Shown here: positions 8,885 through 18,959 of the stretch, piece by piece
Layout: each line of letters begins with the position of its first letter
How positions within the stretch are numbered: position 1 is the first letter of the stretch
Source of the DNA: Chloroflexota bacterium
GTDB lineage: Bacteria; Chloroflexota; Dehalococcoidia; JACPQD01
Assembly: GCA_016190665.1 (NCBI GenBank)
Contig: JACPQD010000088.1
Location: 1 to 55,332, forward strand
Length of the DNA stretch: 55,332 bases
Direction: 5' to 3'
Notes under the pieces: generated by a model
The model's database searches: none
What the model was told of the DNA's origin: nothing
Seen by the model: only the letters and a program-made list of their open reading frames with translations
Position numbers and translations under genes: made by a program

Positions 8885-10606
8885 ATGTACGAGGTGTTAA
8901 GCCCTTGTGGCGAACCAACCGTCGAAAAAGTATCTGTTTCCCCTCGCCTTTCAGACTTGAGTGGCAAGACGGTCTGTGAGCTGTGGAATGGGTCGTTCCA
9001 GGGTTACGCCACATTTCCCATAGTTCGCGAGTTGCTGCGGGAGCGATATCCAGACGTAAAGGTGATCCCGTATACCGAGTTTCCCATACAAGACCTCCGA
9101 GGCAGCACCACGCAACTGCTGGAGCGTGTGGATGCCACAGTCGCCCTGGCTATCCAAAAGGGCTGCGACGCACTGATAAGTGGCAATGGCGGCTGAGGCA
9201 CCTGCACACCCGCGTGTACGCGGCCAGCCGTGGCAGCCGCCAAAGCTGGTATTCCCGCCGTAGTAATTGCCAGCACAACTTTTGTGCGCACCGCTTCTCT
9301 TGTAGCTTCCTGGCTGGGCATGCCCGACATAGGAATTGCCGAATATCCGAGTTCGATGAAGCTCCATGCGGAGGCGGAGATCAGAGAGAACGTGGGAAAA
9401 GTGGTCCTTGACCGGATCATCGCGGGGTTAACCAAGCCAGCAGGGAGCCCAAGTGTGGCCACTGGCGTCGGGAAGCCAGAGAAGATTGTATTGAAGGGTA
9501 CCTTTGACGAGGTGAACAGCTTCTTCTTCGAGAGGGGATGGACCGACGGCCTCGCCATTGCCCCTCCTACCGTAGAGAAGGTCGAGGAGTACCTGAGGTA
9601 TACAGATCGCTCCCCCGACGAGGGAATAGCCATACTCGCACAGGCGAACCTGCGAGCTACGCCCCGCAATATTGCTGTCAATGCGATAATGGCGGGCTGC
9701 CGCGCGGAGTTCATGCCGCTGCTGATCGCAGCCGTGGAGGCTATAGAAGATCCAGAGTTCTCACTGATAAACCTTGGTAGCACGGGGTGCAAAACACCCT
9801 GGTTGCTCGTGAACGGGCCGATTGTGAAGCAACTGGGCATCGAATACGGCATCGGGCTTCGTTCGCGCGGACCCAACCCTGCCATTGGCCGCGCCCTCGG
9901 CCTCATCCTCAACAATATTGCTGGTTTCAGGGCAGGAGAGACTCTGATGGGAACGTGGGGCTATTACCTGCCCTTCGTCCTGGCCGAGGACGAAGACGCT
10001 TGCGATGCGATTGGCTGGGAGCCTTACCACGTGGAGCACGGTTTCAGCCGGGGTGCGAGTACTGTGACGGCGAGAGCGACTGTCTATTGGGGCGGCCAGG
10101 GTACTCCAGGAGACCCCTTGGGCCCATCGGCGGAGTCGTTGCCGGAGTCCATCCTCAAAGTGGCATGCAGGCATCAACAGCGAAATACTCTCACCGAGCT
10201 GTCTCTTCATCAGGGACGACGCAACCAGGTCGCTGTGCTTATCACGCCACCCACGGCCAAAGTGCTGGCCAATGCCGGCTACTCCAAGCGGGATGTGGCG
10301 GAGTACTTGTGGCAGAATACGAGGGCTAATGTGGCCGAAGAAAACTGGCTCATGGCAGCACATTACGGGCGCTATCATACAATCCACGACATGGTAGAGG
10401 ACGGGACATTGCCAAAGTGGTTTGACGTGGGCCCGCAGGAGACGATCCCGATGTTTGCCAGTGCGCACCTGCTCGATGTTGTCGTATGCGGGGACGCCTA
10501 CAGAGACAAGATAATGAGCCTCTGGAGCAACTATTTCAAGCCGGCCACGAGGGAAATAAGACTGCCAGTTGGTTGGAGCGAGCTGTTGAAGGAGGCAAAA
10601 AGATAG
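8885..10606 (+). CDS. UGSC-type selenoprotein fused to conserved C-terminal domain (divergent paralogue 3, Sec104)
   Basis: 573 residues with TGA 9194-9196 read as Sec104 in SGNGG-U-GTC-TPAC. This is the most divergent of the fused forms: the usual Asp before Sec is Gly, and the SWLAHDC stretch is replaced by TPACTRPAVAAAKAGIP. The C-terminal domain still has GWTDG, NAIMAGCRAEFMPLLIAAVEA, NGPIVKQLGIEY, AIGRALGLILNN and EPYHVEHGF, but the last ~150 residues are remodelled and longer. The start is ATG 8885 behind GAGGTGGAG. Because the protein sequence after the Sec differs, the retained hairpin at the same offset is strong evidence for recoding. It is followed 88 nt later by an SBP. It probably handles a different substrate from paralogues 1, 2, 4 and 5. 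Confidence 0.86.
9210..9223 (+). promoter_or_regulatory. Bacterial SECIS-like hairpin, UGSC paralogue 3
   Basis: CCGCG (9210-9214) and CGCGG (9219-9223) form a perfect GC stem with loop TGTA, which has G at its second position as in the usual bacterial SECIS model. The loop begins after 18 nt from the TGA. Neither sequence nor encoded residues match the other hairpins, so structure and spacing are conserved on their own. Confidence 0.7.
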
Positions 10607-10694
10607 ATCTGGGGAATCTTCCAGAGGTTGAGTTGCGGACGGGATAGCCGAACGCTGCGACGATACGGTTGCACACATAGAAGGAGGTCTTGCG

Positions 10695-12368
10695 ATGATT
10701 AGGAAGAAGTCTCTCACCATGGCCGCATGCTTCACGATCCTGGGCCTCTTGATGGCGAGCTGCGCCCCGGCTGCCACCGGGCCGACAGCCGCGCCAGCGG
10801 CGGCGCCTGCCAAGGCCACTACCGCCCTCGCTGCCCCCAGCCCCACCGCTAGGCCAGCGGCCGAGCAGCCAAAGTACGGAGGAACCTTGAAGCTCTTCTC
10901 CTTTGCTGATCCAGGAGGCTTAGACCCCCATCAGGAGACCTCTGTCTCGGTCAGCGCCCTGATAATGCCTAGCTACAACTCGCTTCTCCAATACAGCCCG
11001 CTCCAAAGCGATAAGATCATTGGCGACCTCGCTGAGAAATGGGAGGTCAGCCCTGACGGTGCCGTCTATACTTTCCATCTGTACAAGGGTATCAAGTTCC
11101 ACAACGGCAAGCCTGCCACCGCCCAAGATGCGAAATTCAGCCTGGATAGGGTTCGCCAGCCGCCCAAGGGAACCAGGAGCCCGCGGTCGGGTGTACTTCA
11201 ATCCGTGACAAAGATGGAGACTCCTGACGAGAACACGCTGGTGGTTACCCTGGCCCAACCGGCAGCCTCTTTCATCTCCAACATTGCCCTTGCCTGGATG
11301 GCGGTGGTGCCCCTGGACGTCGTCGGAGGCAAGGGCGACCTTTCCAAAGACGTCTTGGGCACCGGCCCCTTCAGGTTCAAGAGCTATTCCACTGGTGTCG
11401 CCTATGAAGTGGTGAAATTCGCCGACTACTTTATTAAAGGACGTCCTTATCTGGACGGGATTACGTTCTACATAATAAAGGATGCGACTACCAGTCTCTC
11501 GGCTTTTCGAACCGGGCACATAATGCGGACGCTGGCCGGGGCGTGGGCCGTAAAGGCCTCGCAAGCCGAGCTGCTGAAGAAGGAAATGGGGGACAAGATA
11601 CAGGTACAGTCAACCCCCACATACAATTTCTGGACCGTCCAGGTGAACTTCAAGGAGACACCGTGGGGCAACCCAAAAGTGCGTGCAGCAGCAAACCTGG
11701 CCCTTGACAGACCAACTGCTATCAAGGTTTTGGAGGAGGGAGAAGGCGAGATTGGCGGCCCGATGCCAGCTCTAGGGGTATGGGCCTTGCCGAAAGAAGA
11801 GCTGCTGAAGATGCCTGGCTACCGAGCAGACAAGTCTGCCGAAATCGCCGAGGCCAAGAAGCTTCTCGCGGACGCTGGATTCGCCGGCGGTCTCAAGACC
11901 GCCATCAAATGCCCCACGGGCCCTAATTGTGGCGGGGCTGTGTTCATCAAAGATCAATTCGCCAAGATCGGCATCGATGCTTCGGTCCAGGTTCTGGACA
12001 AAGCTGTCCACGACAAGGACATGGCGGAGAAGAGATTTGCAACCAACGTGCAGAGATTGGGCGCCGGCATCGATGACCCGGACCAGATCTTTGGTGAGAG
12101 ATACATCACCACCGCCGGCAGAAACTACGCCGGGCTGAGCGACCCCAGGATAGACGAACTCTACGCCAAGCAGTCGCGCACCCTGGATGTAGCGGAGCGC
12201 AAGAAGCTCGTCGTCGAGATGGAAAGGCTGGCCATAGAAGCCAATGCCAACATGGTATTATTCTGGGCCAGGGAGCGCGTGGCCGTCCACCTTAAGGTAA
12301 AGGGCTGGGTGCTGAGCCCCAGTCTTCACGACAACAACAAATATCAGGATGTGTGGCTGGCCGGGTAG
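10695..12368 (+). CDS. Family-5 ABC transporter solute-binding lipoprotein
   Basis: 557 residues. The signal peptide and lipobox are LLMASC (Cys23), with a shorter Ala/Pro linker than the SBP at 6955. The SBP_bac_5 core is marked by YGGTLKLFSFADPGG, GIKFHNGKPATAQDAKFSLD, LGTGPFRFKSYSTG, GRPYLDGITFYIIKD and C-terminal YQDVWLAG. The start is ATG 10695 behind AAGGAGG. The signal peptide (KKSLTMAACFTILGLLM) closely resembles those of the SBPs at 6955 and 13529, so these three form a recent subfamily. It is paired with UGSC paralogue 3 upstream and followed by a 4Fe-4S protein gene. Confidence 0.95.
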   Translation: MIRKKSLTMAACFTILGLLMASCAPAATGPTAAPAAAPAKATTALAAPSPTARPAAEQPKYGGTLKLFSFADPGGLDPHQETSVSVSALIMPSYNSLLQYSPLQSDKIIGDLAEKWEVSPDGAVYTFHLYKGIKFHNGKPATAQDAKFSLDRVRQPPKGTRSPRSGVLQSVTKMETPDENTLVVTLAQPAASFISNIALAWMAVVPLDVVGGKGDLSKDVLGTGPFRFKSYSTGVAYEVVKFADYFIKGRPYLDGITFYIIKDATTSLSAFRTGHIMRTLAGAWAVKASQAELLKKEMGDKIQVQSTPTYNFWTVQVNFKETPWGNPKVRAAANLALDRPTAIKVLEEGEGEIGGPMPALGVWALPKEELLKMPGYRADKSAEIAEAKKLLADAGFAGGLKTAIKCPTGPNCGGAVFIKDQFAKIGIDASVQVLDKAVHDKDMAEKRFATNVQRLGAGIDDPDQIFGERYITTAGRNYAGLSDPRIDELYAKQSRTLDVAERKKLVVEMERLAIEANANMVLFWARERVAVHLKVKGWVLSPSLHDNNKYQDVWLAG

Positions 12369-12528
12369 TCCAACCGGCTCGCAGGCGCATGCCATTCAAT
12401 TGAGCGAAACGACGGCCTAGTGTGCCCGTTGCACCATGCCGAGAATCGCGGGATTGGCTCGGAAACTTGCACGATAGCGGGCAACACCCAGGAGGAGAAA
12501 TGGCTGGCACAATCGTCAAAGGAGGAAA

Positions 12529-13467
12529 ATGTCGACCAGGGTCACGGTAACGTCCAGGGATATTGAAGACTATGTCAAGAAAATGGTGAGGGAGAGCGAG
12601 AAGAACCGCCTGGTTGCGATAGACAACTCCCCCATTTACGATGAGCCGCTAGTAGGTTTCGCGAACGGCGACGACCCCATATTCTGGCAATACAAGACGA
12701 TCATCGGCCCGTTCCACTATGCGCCAGGGGAAATCCTCGAAAGGGCCACTCGGGACAAAGACAAAGCGGCGGCCATCCGCGTCAAGTACGCTAACCCTCA
12801 CGGCCACACGCTTGACTCGCCAGGAGTGAGGCCGGAGAAGATCAGCGTCATTTCGTGGGTTCTGCCCTACACTGAAGAGAACAAGGCAGCGATGAGACGC
12901 GAAACACGCGTGCCCCCGAAGAGGTGGGCGCACGCCCGCTCCTACGGATCGAAGTTCGGTGATTTCCTCAGGGAACAGGTAGTGGAGTTTCTCCAGGGGA
13001 AGGGCTATGCCGCTGTGGCGCCTTTCCTGACCCCGTTCTTCGAGATATTAGTCTCACCCGATGATCGGCGGTCCGACTGGTCAGAAAAGCATGTAGCGTA
13101 CGCCTGTGGGTTGGGGACCTTTAGCCTCGCCAGCACCCTCATCACGCCCAAAGGCATGTCGATGCGCTTGGGAAGTGTAGTGACTGACCTGGATTTGCCA
13201 GCGTCACCGCGGACGTACGCATCACATTTTGCCAACTGCCCCTACCTCGTGAACGGTTCATGCGGAGAATGTATTGAGCGCTGTCCTGCTGGTGCCATTT
13301 CGGCCAGGGGCATAGACAAGACGAAATGTCTGGACCATCGTGGAGGAGCGGAGTTTAAGCCCGTGTTGAAACGTTACGGCGTTGAGACTCTAGGCTGCGC
13401 CTTCTGCCAGACGGGCGTAGCCTGCGAATCAAGGATACCTGCGGAAATGCTCCAGAAAAGGTCTTGA
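12529..13467 (+). CDS. Double-cluster 4Fe-4S protein, QueG/reductive-dehalogenase-like
   Basis: 312 residues. The C-terminal third has a [4Fe-4S] ligand set in CPYLVNGSCGECIERCPAG (Cys237, 245, 248, 252) and a second group around CLDHRGG and GCAFCQTGVACE, the double-cluster arrangement seen in epoxyqueuosine reductase (QueG) and reductive dehalogenases. HVAYACGLGTFSLASTLITP resembles the segment before the clusters in QueG-like proteins. It is shorter than QueG and lacks the HEAT-repeat tail. Cobalamin binding is possible by family analogy, but I see no proof. There is no Tat signal, so it should be cytosolic, unlike respiratory RdhA. The start is ATG 12529 behind AAAGGAGG. It lies between two SBP genes in the selenoprotein cluster and could supply electrons to, or be a reductase of, the same pathway (inference). 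Confidence 0.85.
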   Translation: MSTRVTVTSRDIEDYVKKMVRESEKNRLVAIDNSPIYDEPLVGFANGDDPIFWQYKTIIGPFHYAPGEILERATRDKDKAAAIRVKYANPHGHTLDSPGVRPEKISVISWVLPYTEENKAAMRRETRVPPKRWAHARSYGSKFGDFLREQVVEFLQGKGYAAVAPFLTPFFEILVSPDDRRSDWSEKHVAYACGLGTFSLASTLITPKGMSMRLGSVVTDLDLPASPRTYASHFANCPYLVNGSCGECIERCPAGAISARGIDKTKCLDHRGGAEFKPVLKRYGVETLGCAFCQTGVACESRIPAEMLQKRS

Positions 13468-13528
13468 CGTGAGGTGATACCCTCGTAAGACAATCGGGAA
13501 ACATCTGAACATCGAAGGAGGGTTTACG

Positions 13529-15247
13529 ATGCTTAGGAAGAAGTCTCTCATCGTGGCCAGTTGCTTCACCATCCTGGGGCTCCTGGTGTCCGCCGGAGGC
13601 GGATGCGCCCCGGCGGTGGCCCCGACGCCTACGCCGAAGCCACCGGCAACAGCACCGACCAAGGCGCCGGCGGCAGCGCCTACCGCCGCGCCTACTGCTA
13701 AGCCGGCCGCTCCTGCCCCCACCCCTAAGCCAGCGGCAGAGCAGTCACGGTACGGCGGCATTCTGACCGCTGGCATTGGCGGAGACCCACCGAGCCTTGA
13801 TATTCATCAGGAAGACTCATCCTTTACTTATGCCATTACGGCGGCAACTTACAATCGCTTGCTCAAACCGGATCCCGCAGGATGGCCAGAACTTAAGCCG
13901 GTTCCTGACCTGGCAACGAGCTGGCAGGTTAGCCCCGACGGCAAGGTCTATACCTTCCATCTGGCTAAAGGGGCAAAGTTCCACGATGGCAGTCCCGTTA
14001 GCGCAGAGGACGTGAAATTCACCCTGGATAGAATCCGCAATCCTCAGAGAGGGATGGCGAAGAGCCCGAGGCGGCAACAACTTGATCGGGTTACCAGCAT
14101 CGATACCCCGGATGACTACACCGTGAAGATCACGCTGAGCCGTCCGCAGTCTTATTTTCCTACCCTTATGGCCGTTGTCTACTATGCGGTGATGCCGAAG
14201 CGCGTGGTTTTGGACAAGGGCAACGACATGAGGAAGACGGTGGTTGGGTCTGGCCCCTTCAAGCTCAAGAGCTACTCGACCGGGGTCGGCTGGGAGCTGG
14301 AGAGGAATCCTGACTATTTCGTCAAGGGCCGTCCCTATTTGGACGGGGTCAAGGGTTATATAATTGTGGATTCGTTCACCAGATTTGCCGCCCTTCGAAC
14401 CAGGAACATCCTCTGGTACGCACCGTTCCCTTACATGACTGTGTCGCAGACGAAAACCATCGAACAGACGCTGTCGGACAAGATAGCGCTTGAGTGGGGA
14501 GCCCATCCCGCCTGGTATGGTGTCGTCTTCAACCTGAGCAAGCCCCCCTGGAGCGACGTTCGGGTGCGCCAGGCGGTAAGCATGGCGCTTGACCGGAAGA
14601 AAGTCGTGGCTGTTGCGCTGGAAGGAGCGGGCGTCCCAGCCATGGTCTCCCTTCCAACGGCAGAGTGGCGCCTCCCGGAGGATGAGATGATGAAGGTGCC
14701 TGGCTATGCCAAGCCGGACCCTGAGGGCGCCAAGAGACTCCTGGCTGAGGTGGGGCTCTCCCAGGGCTTCAAGGCTGAAGTCCTGGTTCGAGGAATCAAA
14801 CCGACGACAGACATAGCTGTGGTCGTGAAAGATGCCGGCGCAACGATTGGCATTGATTTCGAGCTCAAGATGGCGGAAACGGCAACTTTCAACGATGCGC
14901 GGTACAGGAAAGCCTTCGATGTCTTGGTAGGTGGCTCCAGTGCGAAGCTCGACGATCCAGACTTGTCAATGGGCGACTGGTACGTAACTGATGCTGAGAT
15001 GAACTGGGCTGCATACAGTAATTCCCATTACGACGAGCTGTACGCCAAGCAGTCGCAAACAGTTGACCCGGCGGAGCGCCGTAAGATTGTCTGGGAGATG
15101 CAGAGGGCCCTCCTCAGGGATGTTCCGATTGCCATAACGTCCTGGATTAGGGTCCCTTATGCGTGGTGGAGAGAGGTCAAGGGCTTTACTGTACCAGTAG
15201 GCTTCTCATACTCCTTTCAATTTGAGGACATCTGGCTCGCCAGGTAG
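13529..15247 (+). CDS. Family-5 ABC transporter solute-binding lipoprotein
   Basis: 572 residues. The signal peptide runs KKSLIVASCFTILGLLVS and the lipid-attachment Cys is probably Cys26 in SAGGGC, a lipobox stretched by extra Gly residues compared with its neighbours. The linker DNA 13604-13671 is identical to 7021-7088. The SBP_bac_5 core has YGGILTAGIGGDPPSLDIHQ, GAKFHDGSPVSAEDVKFTLD, VGSGPFKLKSYSTG, GRPYLDGVKGYIIVD and C-terminal FEDIWLAR. The start is ATG 13529 behind AAGGAGGG. It lies directly after the 4Fe-4S protein gene (61 nt) and before UGSC paralogue 4. Ligand unknown. Confidence 0.95.
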   Translation: MLRKKSLIVASCFTILGLLVSAGGGCAPAVAPTPTPKPPATAPTKAPAAAPTAAPTAKPAAPAPTPKPAAEQSRYGGILTAGIGGDPPSLDIHQEDSSFTYAITAATYNRLLKPDPAGWPELKPVPDLATSWQVSPDGKVYTFHLAKGAKFHDGSPVSAEDVKFTLDRIRNPQRGMAKSPRRQQLDRVTSIDTPDDYTVKITLSRPQSYFPTLMAVVYYAVMPKRVVLDKGNDMRKTVVGSGPFKLKSYSTGVGWELERNPDYFVKGRPYLDGVKGYIIVDSFTRFAALRTRNILWYAPFPYMTVSQTKTIEQTLSDKIALEWGAHPAWYGVVFNLSKPPWSDVRVRQAVSMALDRKKVVAVALEGAGVPAMVSLPTAEWRLPEDEMMKVPGYAKPDPEGAKRLLAEVGLSQGFKAEVLVRGIKPTTDIAVVVKDAGATIGIDFELKMAETATFNDARYRKAFDVLVGGSSAKLDDPDLSMGDWYVTDAEMNWAAYSNSHYDELYAKQSQTVDPAERRKIVWEMQRALLRDVPIAITSWIRVPYAWWREVKGFTVPVGFSYSFQFEDIWLAR

Positions 15248-15462
15248 AGGGGTCGTCTGATTTCTCTAAGAGGGATACCTGCTGCCCCCCCGAGCCAAAG
15301 GTCCCGAAGTAATGGCGAGAGAGAAGAGTGGGAAGTGTCTCCGTCTCTATCGCCGGGAGCGCTGTGGGCGTAGCACGGGAGCGCCGCGGCGCGATGGCAA
15401 GTCCAGATAGAAGGAGCGGCGAGCAATTCATCGTTCAGTTCGTGGAAAGGAGACATGCCACA

Positions 15463-17106
15463 TTGGTGACTCAAGATTCAGGAAAGGCGCAAATCGAAGT
15501 TGTAAACCCTGTTGCTGAAGTGCGCCCGAAAGCAGTGATGCCAGCCCGCCGGCTCGATTCTCTGAGTGGGAAGAGGATAGCCCTGTGGTGGAACACAAAG
15601 TCCCACGGCGACGTAGCTCTAAGTGCAGCAGCCGAGGCCATCGAGCGGCGCTTCGAGAACGTGACTTTTACCCGTTTTACGCGCCAGTTGATCCACACTC
15701 CAGTGCCTTACGATCCGGTTCCGGAAAGCGGCGCTGATGCGGTGATCGGAAGTACAGGCGACTGAGGCGGCTGTGCATCGTGGCTTGCCCACGACTGCGT
15801 GGAGTTTGAAAAGAGGGGCATCCCCAGCGTTGGCATCCTTTCCTCTGGATTCGACGGTATCTGGGAGACCCGGCACCGCGCCCTGGGGCTGGAATTCCTC
15901 GCCAGCGTGGTTGTGCCGCCGGTGCTGACGGAGATACCCCCTGAGCGTGTTCGCCAGGAGGTCCTGGCACACGCGGAGGACCTGTTCAAAGCCCTCACCG
16001 AGCAACCAGTGATTACAGCGAGGCCGACAGCCACTTCACAGGAGCTGCTCCAGTATCAGGGGGAGGACCTCCTGGAAGCCGAGCGAAATCTGAACGAGGA
16101 CTTCCTCGACCGCGGTTGGGGGGACGGTTTCCCGCTCATACCCCCCACGCCTAAATCTGTCGACAACATGCTCACGGGCACATCGCGAGCGCGGGACGAG
16201 GTGATCGTTGTCATGGACCCGGGGAAGGGGATAGCCACGGTGGAGAAGATTGCCATCAACTGTGTGATGGCCGGGTGTCGCCCGCAGCACCTGCCCGTGG
16301 TGATTGCAGCCGTGGAGGCCATGGCGGAGCCAGCCTTCGATCTTACCGCGGTAGCTCAATCTACGGGCCCACAGGCGCCTCTGCTGGTTATCAACGGTCC
16401 CATCAGGAAGGAGCTAGGCATTAACAGCGGGCGCTGCGCCCTGGGGCCAGGGGCTGCCTCCCGGGTGAATACGGTAATAGGCAGGGCTGTGCGTCTGGTG
16501 ATGATGAATGTCGGGCATTGCTATCCCGGTGGCTTTGACCCGGATACCATTGGCTCCCCCCAGAAGTATAGCATGTGCATGGGTGAGAACGAGGAGGCTA
16601 ACCCCTGGGAGCCCTTCCATGTCGAGCGGGGGTTTCGGCGCGAGGAGAACACGGTCACCGTTTTCCCCTGCGGGAGCCATGTTGACGTCGCCGACCTGGT
16701 AAGCTGCACGCCTGAAGGTGTGTTGACGACCTTTGCCTACACCGGCAACGCTCCTTTGACATGTTCCTGGAGCTGGCTGTGCCCGGAAGGCCGCGATCGA
16801 AAACCTCTGCTTGTGCTTTGTCCAGATCACGCTCGAATCATAGCGGAGGCCGGCTGGACCAAGAACGACATCAGGCGGTTCATGTTTCACAACTCCAGGG
16901 TCCCCCTGGGCGTGCTCAAGTGCCCGACCAGGCCCGCGGCTGTAGCGCCGGGTTGGAGATGGATTATGAACAAACCGGATGACACGATGGTGCCAGTAGT
17001 GCGGGATACACTGGACTATCACATCGTAGTGGTCGGGGGGGCTTCGGGGAAGTCGCTATACGTATTTGACTGGGGGGACGCCATCACCAAGCCGATACGG
17101 CCTTAG
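15463..17106 (+). CDS. UGSC-type selenoprotein fused to conserved C-terminal domain (paralogue 4, Sec101)
   Basis: 547 residues with TGA 15763-15765 read as Sec101 in STGD-U-GGC-ASWLAHDC. No ATG is available. TTG 15463 or the adjacent GTG 15466 follows AAGGAG by 10 or 13 nt; TTG 15463 is chosen because paralogue 5 has a start at the same aligned position. The frame is open back to 15328, but that extension is unlike the paralogues. The C-terminal domain is complete (GWGDG, NCVMAGCRPQHLPVV, NGPIRKELGIN, RVNTVIGRAVRL, GENEEANPWEP, CPDHARIIAEAGW). UGSC paralogue 5 follows 103 nt later, so two selenoproteins are adjacent without an SBP between them. It is closest to paralogue 1 in sequence. Confidence 0.87.
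15775..15798 (+). promoter_or_regulatory. Bacterial SECIS-like hairpin, UGSC paralogue 4
   Basis: TCGTGG (15778-15783) pairs with CCACGA (15789-15794) around CTTGC. GCA/TGC extend the stem with one bulged C. The loop begins after 18 nt from TGA 15763-15765. Confidence 0.65.
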
Positions 17107-17209
17107 ATATCGGCCACTTCCCGACGCATGGCAGCCTTTTGGCGCGGGCCTGGCGTCGGGTTGCGATCCTGCATCCACCGAATCTACCAAGAAAAGGAGA
17201 GATGAAACA

Positions 17210-18868
17210 GTGGTGATTCAGAACTCGGGAAGGGCGCAGATTGAGGTTGTGAGCCCTGTGGCTGAAGTGCGGCCAGAGGCCGTGATGCCAGCGCGCCGGG
17301 TTGATTCTCTCAACGGCAAGAGGATAGCGCTATGGTGGAATTCAAAGGCTCGGGGTGATGTGGCCCTGGACGTTGTGGCTGAAGCCGTTGGACAGCGTTT
17401 CCAGAGTGTCGAATTCGTACGCTTTAGCCAGCAGTACGACCATGGCCGCCATTTTCCTGAGCGCTACGACGAGGTGAAGAGTAGCGGCGCCGATGCAGTA
17501 GTCGGAACTACCGGTGACTGAGGCAATTGTTGCTCGTGGCTTGCCCACGACTGCGTAGAGCTCGAGAGGCGTGGCGTTCCCACCGTCGCTATTGTGGCCA
17601 GGAGATTCGTTCCGCTTTTCGAGATGCGACAGAAGGCCCTGGGCCTGGAGCCCTCGCCGATGGTCGTCGTGGAACCCTGTTTGACCGAGTTGTCTCCCGA
17701 GGAGACACGTGAGGAGGTATTGAGGCGCGCTCAGGAGTTTGTGGACGCCCTGACAAAACCGAGGAAGCTCGTGGCGAGGGTACGAGAGGCCTCGGAAGGG
17801 GCGCTTCGATATGAAGGACGGGACCTGTTAGAGGCGCTGCGAAATCTGAACTCCGATTTTCTCGACCGGGGCTGGGGGGACGGTTTCCCCATCGTCGCTC
17901 CGACGAGGGAGGCGTTGGATGAGATGCTGCGCGGCACCTCGCGGGGGCGCGACGACCTGGTTCTCGTCATGGAGCCGGGAAGGGGGCTGGCCACGGTGGA
18001 GAAGATCGCCGTCAACTGTGTGATGGCTGGGTGTCGGCCCGAACATCTGCCCGTGGTGATTGCCGCAATAGAGGCTATCTCGGAACCCGAGTTCAACCTT
18101 CCCATGGTATCTCAGTCCACGGGCCCCATCTGTCCCCTGCTGGTCATAAACGGCCCCATTCGAAAGGAACTTGGAATCAACTGCGGCGGTTGCGTCCTGG
18201 GGCCTGGGGCCCCCTCCCGTGTCAATACAGTAATAGGCAGGGCGGTGCGCCTGGTAATGATGAATATCGGGCATGCCTACGCGAACATTATGGACATGGA
18301 TTGCATAGGTACTCCCAATAAGTATAGTATGTGCATGGGCGAGAACGAGGAGGCGAGCCCCTGGGAACCACTGCATGTGGAACGGGGATTCGATCGTAAT
18401 ACCAGCACTGTTACCGCTTTCCCCTGTGAGAGTTTTTCTAACGTCGCCGACCAGGTGCACTTCGTTCCCGAACAATTGCTGGACATCTTTGCCCACACAG
18501 CAAACGAACCTAACTCGACGGCGTGGAGCTGGCTGTTGCCTAACAAGCCCGGCTGGAACAGGGAAAACCTCATTGTCTTTTGTCCGGAGCATGCTCAAAT
18601 CCTTGGGAAAGCCGGCTGGACCAAGGAGCAGGTCAGGCGGCTTATGTTCTATAAGGCCCGGATTCCGGTGGGTCTCATCAAGGCCCAGCTTCTGAGGGCG
18701 GGACGCGACACGGCATGGAACTGGCTTCTCCGTCAGCCTGATGATATGCCGGTACAGGTAGTGCGGGACATGAAGGCTTTTCATATCGTGGTGGTTGGAG
18801 GCTCGGGACCAAAATCGGCCTACATGTTTGGCATGGGTGAGCCGGTCACCAAGGAGATACGCAGCTAA
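17210..18868 (+). CDS. UGSC-type selenoprotein fused to conserved C-terminal domain (paralogue 5, Sec104)
   Basis: 552 residues with TGA 17519-17521 read as Sec104 in TTGD-U-GNC-CSWLAHDC; an extra Cys directly follows the resolving Cys, making U-x-x-C-C. Starts are GTG 17210 or GTG 17213, both behind AAAAGGAG. The C-terminal domain has GWGDG, NCVMAGCRPEHLPVV, NGPIRKELGIN followed by CGGCVLGPG (two additional Cys), RVNTVIGRAVRL and GENEEASPWEP. These extra cysteines make it the most Cys-rich fused paralogue. It directly precedes the only permease pair in the window (91 nt), which ties the selenoprotein family to an oligopeptide-type importer. Confidence 0.87.
17534..17550 (+). promoter_or_regulatory. 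Bacterial SECIS-like hairpin, UGSC paralogue 5
   Basis: TCGTGG (17534-17539) pairs with CCACGA (17545-17550) around CTTGC (17540-17544). The loop begins after 18 nt from TGA 17519-17521. An alternative pairing GGCAA/TTGCC close to the TGA is also possible here and in paralogue 1. Confidence 0.65.
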
Positions 18869-18959
18869 CCAGGGGCGACTTCTCCGGCGATACGAGGCGC
18901 TCTGACATATCCTCTGGGCGTGCGGCCGTTCTGCTGCCCGAGAAGCGAGTGAGTAGCAC

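Noticed and set aside
15328..15462. N-terminal extension of UGSC paralogue 4 to ATG 15328
   Set aside because: The added residues have no counterpart in paralogues, and a ribosome site sits at 15447, just before the TTG/GTG start region.
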